In this document: positions 26,689 to 35,972 of the stretch, piece after piece
How the letters are laid out: each line of letters opens with the position of its first letter
Position numbering within the stretch: position 1 is the first letter of the stretch
NCBI GenBank assembly: GCA_018064685.1
Contig: JAGHUS010000187.1
Location: 1-55,802 of the forward strand
Source of the DNA: Bacteroidales bacterium
GTDB lineage: Bacteria; Bacteroidota; Bacteroidia; Bacteroidales; Bacteroidaceae
Length of the DNA: 55,802 nt
Reading direction: 5' to 3'
Program-made: the position numbers and the translations under genes
Notes under the pieces: model-generated
Told to the model about the DNA's origin: nothing
Database searches by the model: none
What the model saw: only the letters and a program-made list of their open reading frames with translations

Positions 26689-29151
26689 TTATGACTCATT
26701 GCCATAACTGTAACCATAACTATAACCATAGTTGTAGCTGTAGCGTGAGTAGCCATAACGTCCACCGGCGCCTTCAGTACCATTAAGCAATACGCACATC
26801 TCACCGAACTTCTTGCTCTCGTACATGTTATCAATCTCATTAAGCATATTGCGCAGATATACGCCTGCACGCACGATGAAGATAGTACGATCGGCATGAG
26901 GAGCGATGATAGCCACATCGGTGACAACCTCGACAGGAGGACAGTCAAGGAAGATTACGTCATACTCGTTGCGAACCTGCTGCATCATCTCGCTCAGACG
27001 CTCGCTATAGAGCACCTCAGAGGGGTTGGGAGGCAACGTACCACAAGGCAGGATATCCATATTGTGGAAAATCTCGTCGTGCAGAATCGCATCATGGAAG
27101 TTATCGATATGACCAGCCAGATAATCTGAGATACCGAACGCCTTCTTCTTACCTATAAATGAGGTAAGACTACGCTTACGCAAGTCAAGGTCGATGAGCA
27201 AGACGCGCTTATTCTTGGCAGCAAATGAAGCAGAAAGGTTTGTGCTGATATAAGTCTTACCCGAACCTGGGTTAGCACTGGTAATCATAAACACCTTAGT
27301 ATCCTTGGTATTCATAAACTCGAGGTTACCACGCACAACGCGGAATGCCTCATTGATAACATTATGACTGTTATCCTTGACATCAAGATGCATATTCTCT
27401 CTTGAGAACTTACCTCTCTTCTTACCCGAGCGATGCAAGACATAGCGGTTTATGTTATCCATCAAACGTGTGAAGAAGCCACCGCGACGTCCAGCGACCT
27501 CGGGAATCTCACCTGCAAAGGGAGCAGCGAGTCCGAGAACATCTCTACGACCGCGTACGGTATTATCCATTTTGTCAAACAGATACACAAAAGCAAATGG
27601 CAAACCAAAACCTAAAGCCAAAGCAATAAGCAAGATGCTACGACTCTTGGGCGAGATAGGAATGCTACTACCGCAAGGTTTCTTAATGATACGGGTATTT
27701 GTAGCAGTAAAGGCCTGCGACAGCTCGTTCTCCTCACGCTTCTGCAACAGGAAGAGGTATAGAGCCTCCTTTACACCCTGCTGACGAGTGATGCCCAGAA
27801 GGTGCTTGTTCTGCTGAGGATTTTTGGCCAGATTACCACGAGCCTGGCTCTGCATACTACGAGTAGAGGCCAACTGATTGTTGAACAGTTTAATCTGAGT
27901 CTTGATAGAAGTAAGGATAGTGGGATAGAGAGACTCCAGCTCAGCATCCATCTCAATAACGAGAGGATTATTCTCTGAAGAATTGGCCACCATGTTATTA
28001 CGCGCCAACATCTTGGTGTTGTAAGTGGCAATCTGAGACTCAATGCTAGCCACACCGATACCAGTATTAGCAGGGATCAGCTGATTCTTATGATTGCTGG
28101 CTTCAACATACGAGGCCAAATACTGCAATACCTGTATCTTGTTGGTCAACTCCACCGCCTCTTTTTCAGCCGCATCAGCATTTGTCATGCTCAAACCACT
28201 CTGTGCCTCAAGGTTGGGAATGAAATTAGAACTCTGATAGTCAAAGATATTGCTATCTACCGTATCCAGTTCACTCTCCAGAATAAGCAAACGCTCGTTG
28301 ATGAACTCACTGGTAGTGGTAGCCAAGAGGTTGCGGTCGCGAAGCCAGCTCTCATTATAAACCTTGATAAGCATATCGAGGCAATCCTCGGCTCTGGCTA
28401 TTGAAACATCGTTATAAGTAAGATCGATAATAGACGATGTCTTGCTTTGTAACTGTGAAGAAAGACGCGCCATAAAAGCATTCAACGCATTCTCACGACT
28501 GTAGTGATCCACCTTGATAGTACCTTCCTGATTGGCATAGAAAGCGGTCGGAACAACGAGGATCTTACCCAGAGGAGTACTGATCATCTCATTCATCTTA
28601 CCCTTGCAAACGGCGCCGTGCTCCTGATCCATCTTCTGGAAGTGCGACAACTCTACATTGCCAGCCTTGTCAAACTCAACCTCCAATGCAGCATACATAT
28701 CAGGATCAAAATCGACCATAACAACCTCGATGGGAAGTGTCCTGCCGTAAAGTGTCACGTCGTGGAACTTACCAGGTGCCTGATAGTTCATATAAAGTTT
28801 CAGTGTATCAACTACCTCTGAAACAATAGTGGGACTGGTCATTGCCGACATCTCGTCTTCCACCAGACTGGAATTCTCGAAAATACCCAGATCAGCACCC
28901 AAGCTCACATTCGAGCCCTTGATGGTATTTCCGCTACTTTCCGACTTGATCAGAATAGAAGCACCACGCTGGAAAACTGGCTCCTGGCGTTTCAGATAGA
29001 AGTAAGCTCCTGCCACAAAGATAGCAAGACTAAGAAGAAACCAAGGCCAATGCATCAGACACTTCAACAAAATGTCCGAAATAGCTCCCTCATTGCTATT
29101 GTTAACAGCTGAAGAGGCAGTACTTTCGTTTGGGTTGTTAATATTTGCCAT
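26689..29151 (-). CDS. tyrosine kinase / chain-length determinant (Wzc-like)
   Basis: This 820-residue inner-membrane protein controls polymer length and export by cycles of autophosphorylation. The first membrane helix is at 34-53 and the periplasmic Wzz domain with long coiled coils spans about 60-510. A second helix lies near 512-535 (SILLIALALGFGLPFAFVYL), and the cytoplasmic BY-kinase domain runs from about 590. It has Walker A ANPGSGKT (626-633), Walker A-prime VLLIDLDLRK (651-660) and Walker B VIFLDCPP (about 732-739). The tail RYGYSRYSYNYGYSYGYSYG holds nine tyrosines, the typical autophosphorylation cluster. It is the first gene of a two-gene operon with the Wza-like lipoprotein. Confidence 0.93.
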   Translation of the reverse strand: MANINNPNESTASSAVNNSNEGAISDILLKCLMHWPWFLLSLAIFVAGAYFYLKRQEPVFQRGASILIKSESSGNTIKGSNVSLGADLGIFENSSLVEDEMSAMTSPTIVSEVVDTLKLYMNYQAPGKFHDVTLYGRTLPIEVVMVDFDPDMYAALEVEFDKAGNVELSHFQKMDQEHGAVCKGKMNEMISTPLGKILVVPTAFYANQEGTIKVDHYSRENALNAFMARLSSQLQSKTSSIIDLTYNDVSIARAEDCLDMLIKVYNESWLRDRNLLATTTSEFINERLLILESELDTVDSNIFDYQSSNFIPNLEAQSGLSMTNADAAEKEAVELTNKIQVLQYLASYVEASNHKNQLIPANTGIGVASIESQIATYNTKMLARNNMVANSSENNPLVIEMDAELESLYPTILTSIKTQIKLFNNQLASTRSMQSQARGNLAKNPQQNKHLLGITRQQGVKEALYLFLLQKREENELSQAFTATNTRIIKKPCGSSIPISPKSRSILLIALALGFGLPFAFVYLFDKMDNTVRGRRDVLGLAAPFAGEIPEVAGRRGGFFTRLMDNINRYVLHRSGKKRGKFSRENMHLDVKDNSHNVINEAFRVVRGNLEFMNTKDTKVFMITSANPGSGKTYISTNLSASFAAKNKRVLLIDLDLRKRSLTSFIGKKKAFGISDYLAGHIDNFHDAILHDEIFHNMDILPCGTLPPNPSEVLYSERLSEMMQQVRNEYDVIFLDCPPVEVVTDVAIIAPHADRTIFIVRAGVYLRNMLNEIDNMYESKKFGEMCVLLNGTEGAGGRYGYSRYSYNYGYSYGYSYGNES

Positions 29152-29253
29152 ATAGCTTTGTTAATAATATTTTCAATATATCTGCAGCATAGCTCTTTGC
29201 ATTATATCCATATCTATGCAATGCCATTTCTGCACACCATTACCTTTGAGTTG

Positions 29254-29285
29254 CAAATTTAGCAATTTTGCTTCAAACAGCCAAA
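29254..29285 (-). promoter_or_regulatory. promoter of the wzc-wza operon
   Basis: On the minus strand TTTG (29285-29282), 20 bases, TAAATTTG (29261-29254). The leader is about 95 bases. The 300-base gap 29152-29451 contains this and the divergent hexosaminidase promoter only. Confidence 0.75.
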
Positions 29286-29372
29286 TACATCACATTATTT
29301 TATATAATAATTAGAGAAAAATGGTACATACTAGTTAAAAAACGGTAAAAATATGCATAATAACGGGATATT

Positions 29373-29404
29373 TTTGTCCGTAAAAGAGTTATTTGTTACT
29401 TTTG
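29373..29404 (+). promoter_or_regulatory. promoter of the GH20 gene
   Basis: TTTG (29373-29376), 20 bases, TACTTTTG (29397-29404), a full match to the Bacteroidales pattern; leader about 40 bases. Confidence 0.8.
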
Positions 29405-29451
29405 TAACATAATTAAACATTCGCATCAAAATCTAAAAAACAATAACGAGA

Positions 29452-31494
29452 ATGAAGAAACTCATCATTTCCTTTCTGTCGATCTTCGCTGCACTGCATG
29501 TATGGGGCGGAGTGACAACAAGCTTCAAGATTAGCGACAGTGCCCTCACCGAACAAGAGTTGCTGAAAGGCGACATAATGGTGGCATTGCGTATTTACAC
29601 CTCCAGCAAAGATATGTACATCGGCGAAAGCAAAAACACGAGCTTCGACAGCATGACGGGAAGCACCATATTCAAAGTGGAGAAAGCAGGAAAAGGGATA
29701 TGCCTGAAAAACATCAAAACGAACGAATACCTTGCCAGCAAGGGAAACAAGATAATGCGTAGCACAAAAAAGAAGGAGGCTCAAATATTCACACCAGTAA
29801 AGATAACCAAGAAAGTTGACAATACGCATGCCAATGCCGACGAGACACGAAGCTACTGGCTGACATTCCAATATGATAACACCACATACTATCTGAACAC
29901 CAACACCACCAACCACGAAATGCCACAATATGCCACAGGCAACGGCAATTGGTCTACATTATATATTTATAAGGTAGAAAAAGAGGAGATTACCACCACA
30001 CCCATCATACCCGCGCCCAAAAAGGTGACGAGCATGAAGGGAACATTGAAGGAATGGAGCTGGGACAACATTGCAGAGTCCATTGACAACTCAATGGCAG
30101 AAGAGGCTTACACGCTGAGCATCACCAGAAAAGGAATCAGCATCAAGGCAGGGTCGGAGAAGGGAATCTTCTATGCACGCCAAAGTCTGACTCAGTTGGA
30201 AGAACAAAGCCACACGCTGCCTTGTATGGTCATCGAGGACGAACCCCGATTTGGCTACCGTGGATTCATGCTCGACGTCAGCCGCCACTTTTTCAGCGTA
30301 AACGAGATAAAGAAAATACTTGACGTGATGGCGCGATACAAGATGAACGTCTTCCACTGGCACCTTACCGACGATCAGGGTTGGCGTGCCGAGATAAAAC
30401 GCTATCCGAAGCTGACCACCATCGGCGCCACTCGCAGCGACAATTACGACACGCCTATACATAAGGTCGTAGAAAACGGGCAGACATACTGGACAGGCAC
30501 AGGAATGAAGACGGGACAGACGTACGGTCCGTATTTCTATACGCAGGACGAGATGCGCGAGGTTGTAGCCTATGCAGCTGAACGACAGATAGATGTACTG
30601 CCAGAGGTTGACATGCCCGGACACTTCGTGGCAGCACTCGCTGCCTATCCCGAATACTGTTGCCACCCCGAGACCACGCCGGCCGTATGGTCGGGATGGG
30701 GCGTCAGCAGGGACGTGCTGAACGTAGCGAATCCGCAGGCAGTAGCATTCGCACAGAACATCCTGAGCGAGTTGTGTGACATCTTCCCCTACCCCTACAT
30801 TCACATCGGCGGAGACGAGTGTCCCACCGAACAGTGGGAGACCAACGAGCTGTGCCAGGCACGCTACAAGGAACTGGGACTCAGCAGTTACCGTCCTTTG
30901 CAGAGCCGCTTCATCAAGCAGATAGCAGACTTCGTGACTACCAAGGGCAAGAAACTGTTCTGCTGGAACGAGAGCGTGACAGCAGGTGGTGCCGATCTTG
31001 AACTGATGAAGCAGACGGGTGCCACCATCATGAGTTGGCATCCCTGCCAGACTGGCGTGAACAAGGCCATCAGCCTGGGACTGCCCGCCATCGTAACAGA
31101 ATACCATGGTGCTGGTGGCGGTTATTACATCAACCGCCGTCAGAGCAACGATCTCGGCGAACCTTCGGGTGCAGGTGCGGGCGATGACAGCGTGGAGGGA
31201 TGTTACAACTACATACCCGTGCAGGGCAGCTACGCAGCCGAGCAGCTCGCTCTCATCAAGGGTGTGCAAGCCACCTTCTGGACGGAGCACGTGGGCACAA
31301 ACGAATATCTCGAATACCTGGCTTTGCCTAGACTGATATGTGTAGCCGAGGCGGGCTGGACCGAGCAGAACCAGAAAAACTGGTCATACTTCCGCAGCCG
31401 ACTCACCGGCCATACAAAGTGGCTGGACGAGCATCACTACGTGTATGGCCGCCACTGGATGGAGGGCTATGTACCTAGAAAAGAGAGCAAATAA
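29452..31494 (+). CDS. beta-N-acetylhexosaminidase (GH20)
   Basis: This enzyme cleaves terminal GlcNAc or GalNAc from host or microbial glycans, in the periplasm or outside the cell. The 680-residue protein has a signal peptide (MKKLIISFLSIFAALHVWGG). Residues 42-180 form an extra N-terminal domain with ricin-trefoil-like features. A shortened GH20b domain (about 185-255) and the catalytic barrel follow: GFMLDVSRHFF, FHWHLTDDQGWRAEIKRYPK, the substrate-assisted pair Asp455-Glu456 in HIGGDECPTEQWE, and later WNESVTAGG, MSWHPCQTG and a TEYHGAGGG loop. The Trp-rich end (TFWTEHVGTNEYLEYLALPR) closes the active site. It is a single gene, convergent with the acyltransferase only 11 bases away. Confidence 0.94.
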   Translation: MKKLIISFLSIFAALHVWGGVTTSFKISDSALTEQELLKGDIMVALRIYTSSKDMYIGESKNTSFDSMTGSTIFKVEKAGKGICLKNIKTNEYLASKGNKIMRSTKKKEAQIFTPVKITKKVDNTHANADETRSYWLTFQYDNTTYYLNTNTTNHEMPQYATGNGNWSTLYIYKVEKEEITTTPIIPAPKKVTSMKGTLKEWSWDNIAESIDNSMAEEAYTLSITRKGISIKAGSEKGIFYARQSLTQLEEQSHTLPCMVIEDEPRFGYRGFMLDVSRHFFSVNEIKKILDVMARYKMNVFHWHLTDDQGWRAEIKRYPKLTTIGATRSDNYDTPIHKVVENGQTYWTGTGMKTGQTYGPYFYTQDEMREVVAYAAERQIDVLPEVDMPGHFVAALAAYPEYCCHPETTPAVWSGWGVSRDVLNVANPQAVAFAQNILSELCDIFPYPYIHIGGDECPTEQWETNELCQARYKELGLSSYRPLQSRFIKQIADFVTTKGKKLFCWNESVTAGGADLELMKQTGATIMSWHPCQTGVNKAISLGLPAIVTEYHGAGGGYYINRRQSNDLGEPSGAGAGDDSVEGCYNYIPVQGSYAAEQLALIKGVQATFWTEHVGTNEYLEYLALPRLICVAEAGWTEQNQKNWSYFRSRLTGHTKWLDEHHYVYGRHWMEGYVPRKESK

Positions 31495-31505
31495 AACCTA
31501 GCTGT

Positions 31506-32576
31506 TCACATCAGGCTTTTCCTTAACTTCAAGAAAAGCCAGGTGACACATGCACACGTAAGAAAGCTGACAAGACACATCAGCAAAGAGAACAAAGGCC
31601 AGCCAACGACAGAGACCGTGGCGGCCTTTAGTTCGTCATATACCATAAGTTTCAGCAACGGATCGAGCAGATAGACACCGAAGCACAATGGACTGAAGAA
31701 CGACACCACTCTGACGAAAAACGAGGGAGCTGGCTGAACATCCGTATCGGAGCAACGCGAAACGGAAAAGAATTTCTTGACCACTAGAAAGAAGACAATG
31801 ACCAGAACATAGGTGAAGAGATTGAGGAAGCTTTGCGTGTAGCCCCATGTAATGCCTTGCACGAAAGTGGCACCAGCAGTGAATGCTACGCCTAATGAAG
31901 CACAAAGACACAACACCAACCACTGTCGACGCGTAATGGCATCCACATCAATCTTCTTGTCCACAAAATACCCTATAAGCGGATAGAATATCAGCGGAGC
32001 ACGAACCAAAGCCGTATTGATGTTGTCGGAAAGAACGACAGGCGGAAGGTCGGCAAACTTCAGCACCAAGTTAACCAAGGGGATAACGGTAGAAAGGAAG
32101 GCATGGACACCCAGAAGAAGACAGAAATCGGCGGATTTCATTCGCTGTGCGATGTGTCGGAAGAAGGGTAGGAAAAGCAAGAAACCAAGGTAGGCATAGA
32201 GGAACCAGTAAGAGTCGAAGTTCTTCAGATTGCCTGCCAGCAAACCATAGACGAGTTCGCTGACAGAAAAGGGGCGATGACGAAGAAAGACGAAACCGAG
32301 ATATAGCAGAAGGCTACAGCCAACCGTCACCAAAAGCATGTTTTTCAGTCGTTTATGCCATATCTCTCCGTAACTCTCGTCACGTCCAAGAAGCAAGGCT
32401 CCCGACAGCATGGCAAACAACGGTACATTGATACGCACCAACACAGAGAAGATGAGGCATGGAATCTCGCCCACCCCATGCTGTGACATGAACATACGGT
32501 AGACAGGCAGATGATTAAGCAATACCAGCAGTATGGCTGTCACCCTGAGCACATCGTAATACGCTTTTCGTGCCAT
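31506..32576 (-). CDS. acyltransferase 3 family membrane protein
   Basis: This is a 356-residue inner-membrane acyltransferase of the OafA/NodX type, which moves acyl (often acetyl) groups onto sugars. About ten membrane helices are visible. The opening RKAYYDVLRVTAILLVLLNH carries the family His on helix 1, followed by VLVRINVPLFAMLSGALLLG and the RLKNMLLVTVG segment. Its start is three bases after the EFR1 ferredoxin stop, so the two are co-translated or at least in one transcript with the YeiH gene. The substrate is unknown; no lipid A or capsule gene is adjacent on this strand. Confidence 0.88.
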   Translation of the reverse strand: MARKAYYDVLRVTAILLVLLNHLPVYRMFMSQHGVGEIPCLIFSVLVRINVPLFAMLSGALLLGRDESYGEIWHKRLKNMLLVTVGCSLLLYLGFVFLRHRPFSVSELVYGLLAGNLKNFDSYWFLYAYLGFLLFLPFFRHIAQRMKSADFCLLLGVHAFLSTVIPLVNLVLKFADLPPVVLSDNINTALVRAPLIFYPLIGYFVDKKIDVDAITRRQWLVLCLCASLGVAFTAGATFVQGITWGYTQSFLNLFTYVLVIVFFLVVKKFFSVSRCSDTDVQPAPSFFVRVVSFFSPLCFGVYLLDPLLKLMVYDELKAATVSVVGWPLFSLLMCLVSFLTCACVTWLFLKLRKSLM

Positions 32577-32579
32577 CTC

Positions 32580-33302
32580 CTATCTCTTCTGCCCCTTTCC
32601 ACGGGTATACTTTCCCCAATCGACGGCACGCTTCGGGCATTTATGATAGCAACGCAGACAGCCGGTACAATCCTGATGTTTCCACACCACCCTGCCGTCT
32701 TGCAGCACTATGTCGTGCATGGGACAAGACTTGGCACACAGTCCGCATTGCGAACAAGCATCCGAAGTCTTGAAATACTTGTCGGTAACCAAGAAAGCAT
32801 TGAAAAGAGGACGCAACAAGTAGGTCTTGCACCATGCCATACCGCCACGCGTCAGTTCACGACACACACTTCTATTCCCTATCACCTCGGCTATACCCGC
32901 TAGCCTGTCCATGGTCTTCTGCCGCTTGCTGGCTGCCAGTTCATCACTATCCACATCAAAACCAGGCAGACAGACATAGGTATTGGGCATCTGTACGGAG
33001 AATGCCGCATCCAGTTTCCGGCTGAGTGCCTTCTGCAGCACCTTGTCGGCATAGCCCATATCATCACCGCAAGTCATGACACACCATACATAACGCTCGC
33101 CCACATTGATATTTTTCAGAAAAGACTTTACCAATCTGGGCAAGCCCCATGCATATACGGGAAAGACAATACCCAGAGGCTCGTCGTCCTTGAGTTGCGG
33201 AATCCCAACACACTCCATATTCAGCAAGCGCTCGTCCAGCAATGACGCCAGACGTTCTGCCACCTGCAGACTATTTCCCGTACCAGAGAAAAAGAGTATC
33301 AT
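32580..33302 (-). CDS. EFR1-family ferredoxin (flavodoxin-like plus two 4Fe-4S sites)
   Basis: This 240-residue cytoplasmic redox protein has an N-terminal flavodoxin-like domain opening ILFFSGTGNSLQVAERLA, the FMN phosphate loop, and GIVFPVYAWGLPRLVKSFL near residue 50. Two ferredoxin motifs follow near the C-terminus: CSQCGLCAKSCP and CTGCLRCYHKCP, each able to hold a 4Fe-4S cluster. This fusion is the EFR1 arrangement common in anaerobic gut bacteria; the physiological partner is not known. It starts six bases after the YeiH gene ends and is followed after three bases by the acyltransferase. Confidence 0.92.
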   Translation of the reverse strand: MILFFSGTGNSLQVAERLASLLDERLLNMECVGIPQLKDDEPLGIVFPVYAWGLPRLVKSFLKNINVGERYVWCVMTCGDDMGYADKVLQKALSRKLDAAFSVQMPNTYVCLPGFDVDSDELAASKRQKTMDRLAGIAEVIGNRSVCRELTRGGMAWCKTYLLRPLFNAFLVTDKYFKTSDACSQCGLCAKSCPMHDIVLQDGRVVWKHQDCTGCLRCYHKCPKRAVDWGKYTRGKGQKR

Positions 33303-33308
33303 AAATAT

Positions 33309-34337
33309 TTACTTTTCAATCATCAAAAGGATGTAAGACAACGAGGCGGCACTGATTACAAGCCACAGGAGAACACCTTGGATGAGGGGGCGAATGCCTA
33401 CTGCCTTGAGAGTCTTACGCGTAAGTCCTGCTCCGATAAAAAACAGCGAGAGCGTGATGAGCGACTTAGACAAACTGCACACTGCACCACTTATCTGCTG
33501 TCCGACCTCGAACTTCGACAACACAAAAGTATTGAGAAGAATAGCCACAACAAACCAGATGATAAATGTTGGGATGACTTTGTACCAAGGCTTCTGCTGT
33601 CCCTCATCGCCACGCAACTTGTTGCGAAAGAAGAAGGGTGTGATGACAGCCACCACCACAATCCAAAGGGCACGGGTAAGCTTGACGGTAGTGGCAACAG
33701 TCTGAGCTTCATCGCCATAGGCACCACCAGCACCCACCACCGACGAGGTGTCGTGTATGGCTATGGCAGCCCATGTTCCGAAGCCTTCCTGCGTCATATC
33801 GAACAGATGACCAATGGGAGGAAACACAAATAATGCTATGGCATTGAGGATGAAGACAACACCCAAAGCTACCGACATCGACTCGGCCTTGGCGCGGATG
33901 GCAGGACCTACAGCAGCGATGGCCGATCCGCCACAAATGGCAGTGCCTGAAGAGATGAGATAGGACGTCTGCCAATCAACACCCAGCAACTTACGGCCGA
34001 TGAAAGTGCCTAGTGCCAAAGTGCCGAACACCGAGACAATGGTGATGAGCATACCGTCGGCTCCCGAAGCGATGGCACTCTCAAGCGTCATACCCAGACC
34101 CAGACCAACCACTGAATACTGCAGCATTTTCTTTGACATCAACTTGGTGAACTTCTCGTACGTTGCACCAAAGATGAGAGCAAAAAGAATACCCAGCAGA
34201 AGGGCATAGGGCGATGCCACCCAACTGCTCACCCAGGCAAAGGAGCCCAAATCCAACCCGAACTGATTGACGGCGAACTCTGCAAGCAGAGACACCGCAA
34301 GCACTACGACAATAACGATGTAGATAACTTTCTTCAT
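33309..34337 (-). CDS. YeiH/UPF0324 family membrane transporter (putative sulfate exporter)
   Basis: This 342-residue inner-membrane protein has about ten helices. The family motif SSGTAICGGSAIAAVGPAIR is near residues 128-147, and AIAIHDTSSVVGAGGAYGD is near 192-210. Members are annotated as putative sulfate exporters, but the transported ion is poorly established. It heads a tight three-gene run with the EFR1 ferredoxin and acyltransferase, spaced six and three bases. A hairpin at 34357-34387 separates it from the upstream small secreted protein, so it may be expressed at a lower level or separately. Confidence 0.88.
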   Translation of the reverse strand: MKKVIYIVIVVVLAVSLLAEFAVNQFGLDLGSFAWVSSWVASPYALLLGILFALIFGATYEKFTKLMSKKMLQYSVVGLGLGMTLESAIASGADGMLITIVSVFGTLALGTFIGRKLLGVDWQTSYLISSGTAICGGSAIAAVGPAIRAKAESMSVALGVVFILNAIALFVFPPIGHLFDMTQEGFGTWAAIAIHDTSSVVGAGGAYGDEAQTVATTVKLTRALWIVVVAVITPFFFRNKLRGDEGQQKPWYKVIPTFIIWFVVAILLNTFVLSKFEVGQQISGAVCSLSKSLITLSLFFIGAGLTRKTLKAVGIRPLIQGVLLWLVISAASLSYILLMIEK

Positions 34338-34356
34338 ATAAAAAACTATTAGTCAT

Positions 34357-34387
34357 GTGAATCATGGGGTCTGCCCCCCCGATTCAC
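34357..34387 (-). terminator. hairpin over the stop codon of the small secreted protein gene
   Basis: On the minus strand GTGAATC (34387-34381) pairs with GATTCAC (34363-34357) with an inner GGGG/CCCC stem, then a T-run (TTTTTT near 34340) follows about 12 bases later. The stem includes the TGA stop. It may act as an attenuator between the two genes. Confidence 0.6.
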
Positions 34388-34878
34388 TTACCCTCTTCCT
34401 CCTTCAAGGCAGCCTGGCCAACCTTGTCGAGCAAGATTAGAGCAGGATCGTAGCCCTCGATGACACGCAGCAAGACGGTGCCTTGCGGCAACTGCCACAG
34501 ATAGCCCAACTCCGTCTCGGCAGGAGTACCATAATCAACGGTAAGTGAATCGAGCCAAATGTTGGCATCGAGGTTCTTAGGCATGACAGTGACGCGATAC
34601 ACCTTGCGGGTCTTCTTGGTGTAGAACACCTGGAAGGGGCATTCCTTGCCATAGACATAGCCCTGAAATATCCAGTTGCGGTCCGAACCCATCTTACGTT
34701 TCAGGGTGAAATGAGGTCTCAAGGCATCGGCAAACTCATCGATAGTACCCGACATAGGTACACCTTGGAAGAACAGATTGACTGCCGTATCACCTATAGC
34801 CATATCAGCAACCTGCGCCGAAGCAGTAAAAGGCATAGCGCAGAACATAGTTAACAACACAAAAAGAATCTTTTTCAT
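34384..34878 (-). CDS. small secreted protein of unknown function
   Basis: I do not recognise this 164-residue protein. It has a good signal peptide (MKKILFVLLTMFCAMPFTAS, cleavage near ASA-QV). The mature part contains NLFFQGVPMSGTIDEFADAL, which fits a short helical segment, then beta strands (NWIFQGYVYGKECPFQVFYT, RKVYRVTVMP). It resembles small Prevotella exported proteins in layout but has no catalytic motif. It lies upstream of the YeiH gene on the same strand, with a hairpin between, and has a likely promoter 37 bases before its start. Confidence 0.75.
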   Translation of the reverse strand: MKKILFVLLTMFCAMPFTASAQVADMAIGDTAVNLFFQGVPMSGTIDEFADALRPHFTLKRKMGSDRNWIFQGYVYGKECPFQVFYTKKTRKVYRVTVMPKNLDANIWLDSLTVDYGTPAETELGYLWQLPQGTVLLRVIEGYDPALILLDKVGQAALKEEEGK

Positions 34879-34914
34879 AAGGCTTATGTTTTTTAGGATT
34901 ATCCAATTTCACTA

Positions 34915-34922
34915 CAAAATTA
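34915..34922 (-). promoter_or_regulatory. promoter -7 box for the small secreted protein
   Basis: TAATTTTG at 34922-34915 on the minus strand fits TAnnTTTG; TTG lies about 20 bases upstream (34944-34942). Confidence 0.5.
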
Positions 34923-35016
34923 CAAAAAACAATCGAGATAGCAATATAATTGCTCATTTTTTCGCAAACAGACAAAAAATTAGTGAACAATGTAGCAAAA
35001 AGACTACCTATTTGCC

Positions 35017-35048
35017 AAAAAAAAGAGGGCAGAACGAAATCTGCCCTC
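35017..35048 (-). terminator. terminator of the Arg/Gly/Met-rich protein gene
   Basis: GAGGGCAG and CTGCCCTC (35025-35032 and 35041-35048) pair perfectly over 8 bp; on the minus strand eight T residues follow (35024-35017). Confidence 0.92.
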
Positions 35049-35076
35049 ATTATCTGCCGAAATGTCATCCAGTGGC

Positions 35077-35796
35077 TTATGCCATGCCATTGTCATTGTG
35101 CATAGAGATGATCTGATTCATTGCGATACGGTTAGCCTTCTGTGTGTAACGCTTTGCCTTGTGCAGCTGCTCGATGACGATAGCGTCGGCCTTCTTGCGC
35201 TGGTCGCGAGCCTCCTTCAGTCCCTCCTGTGCCTTAGCCATTTCCTTCTGAGCACGCTTCATTGCTTTGTTATACTTTTTCAGTTCCTTCTTGGTCATGT
35301 TGGCCTTCAGTTCGTCGGTCAGTTCGATAGCGCGAACATATGAAGCATAACCATCACGAGGAGCCTGGAAAGCGAAGTTCTGCATACCCATCATGCCACG
35401 TCCTGCACCCTGACGCATGCCACCACGGCGACCGCCCATAGCCATCATACCAGGTCTGTTCATTCCATTGCGTCCCCACATCTGAGCACCACGACCGTTA
35501 CGAGCATGAGCAGGGCGGCGCATCTGGTTTCCGCGACCCATCATAGGTCTACGTCCTTTATTATTAGCCTTTAAGCTATCACCCATCTCACGACGATGCT
35601 GCATAAAGTCAGCTACTGCACTGTCGTTCATCTCACGATGCTGACGGAAACCGAAGCCGCGACGAGCAGGCTTCTTGTCGGCCTTCTGTGCGGTGGCCGA
35701 AGTCTGGGCATCAACATTGTCAGTAGACTGAGCACTAGCGAGGGTTGACATACCGAAGAATGCGAGAGCGAGGATTGAAAGATTCATTGTTTTCAT
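35077..35796 (-). CDS. exported Arg/Gly/Met-rich protein with C-terminal coiled coil
   Basis: No family is recognised for this 239-residue protein. A signal peptide (MKTMNLSILALAFFGMSTLA, then SAQ) leads into three parts. Residues 24-80 are a charged stretch with HREMNDSAVADFMQHRREMG. Residues 80-140 are extremely rich in Arg, Gly and Met (for example MRRPAHARNGRGAQMWGRNG, MAMGGRRGGMRQGAGRGMMG). Residues 165-225 form a basic helix with coiled-coil spacing (KKELKKYNKAMKRAQKEMAK). The middle is low complexity and could bind nucleic acid, anionic polymer or metal; this is speculation. The repeated Met/His pattern loosely recalls Spy/CpxP-type periplasmic proteins. It is a single gene with a strong terminator; no TAnnTTTG box was found upstream. 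Confidence 0.75.
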   Translation of the reverse strand: MKTMNLSILALAFFGMSTLASAQSTDNVDAQTSATAQKADKKPARRGFGFRQHREMNDSAVADFMQHRREMGDSLKANNKGRRPMMGRGNQMRRPAHARNGRGAQMWGRNGMNRPGMMAMGGRRGGMRQGAGRGMMGMQNFAFQAPRDGYASYVRAIELTDELKANMTKKELKKYNKAMKRAQKEMAKAQEGLKEARDQRKKADAIVIEQLHKAKRYTQKANRIAMNQIISMHNDNGMA

Positions 35797-35972
35797 AATT
35801 GTGAAGTTTTTATTGTTATTAATTTATTTGTTTACTATTTTCAGTAGGCTATTTCGTTGCCGTCTGTAGTATAGACACGAGAAATAGGGTGTGAGTTTAA
35901 TCGGAATTTCCCTAAACGAGAGGGGAAAATCCCTATACTGCATGAAAAGGTGAAAGAGGTTGAAAAAAACAC

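Noticed and set aside
18713..35858. Shared CTATTTCGTT word before the porin gene (18713-18722) and the Arg/Gly/Met-rich gene (35849-35858)
   Set aside because: The distances to the start codons differ (22 and 53 bases) and a ten-base match can arise by chance; no spacing partner was found.
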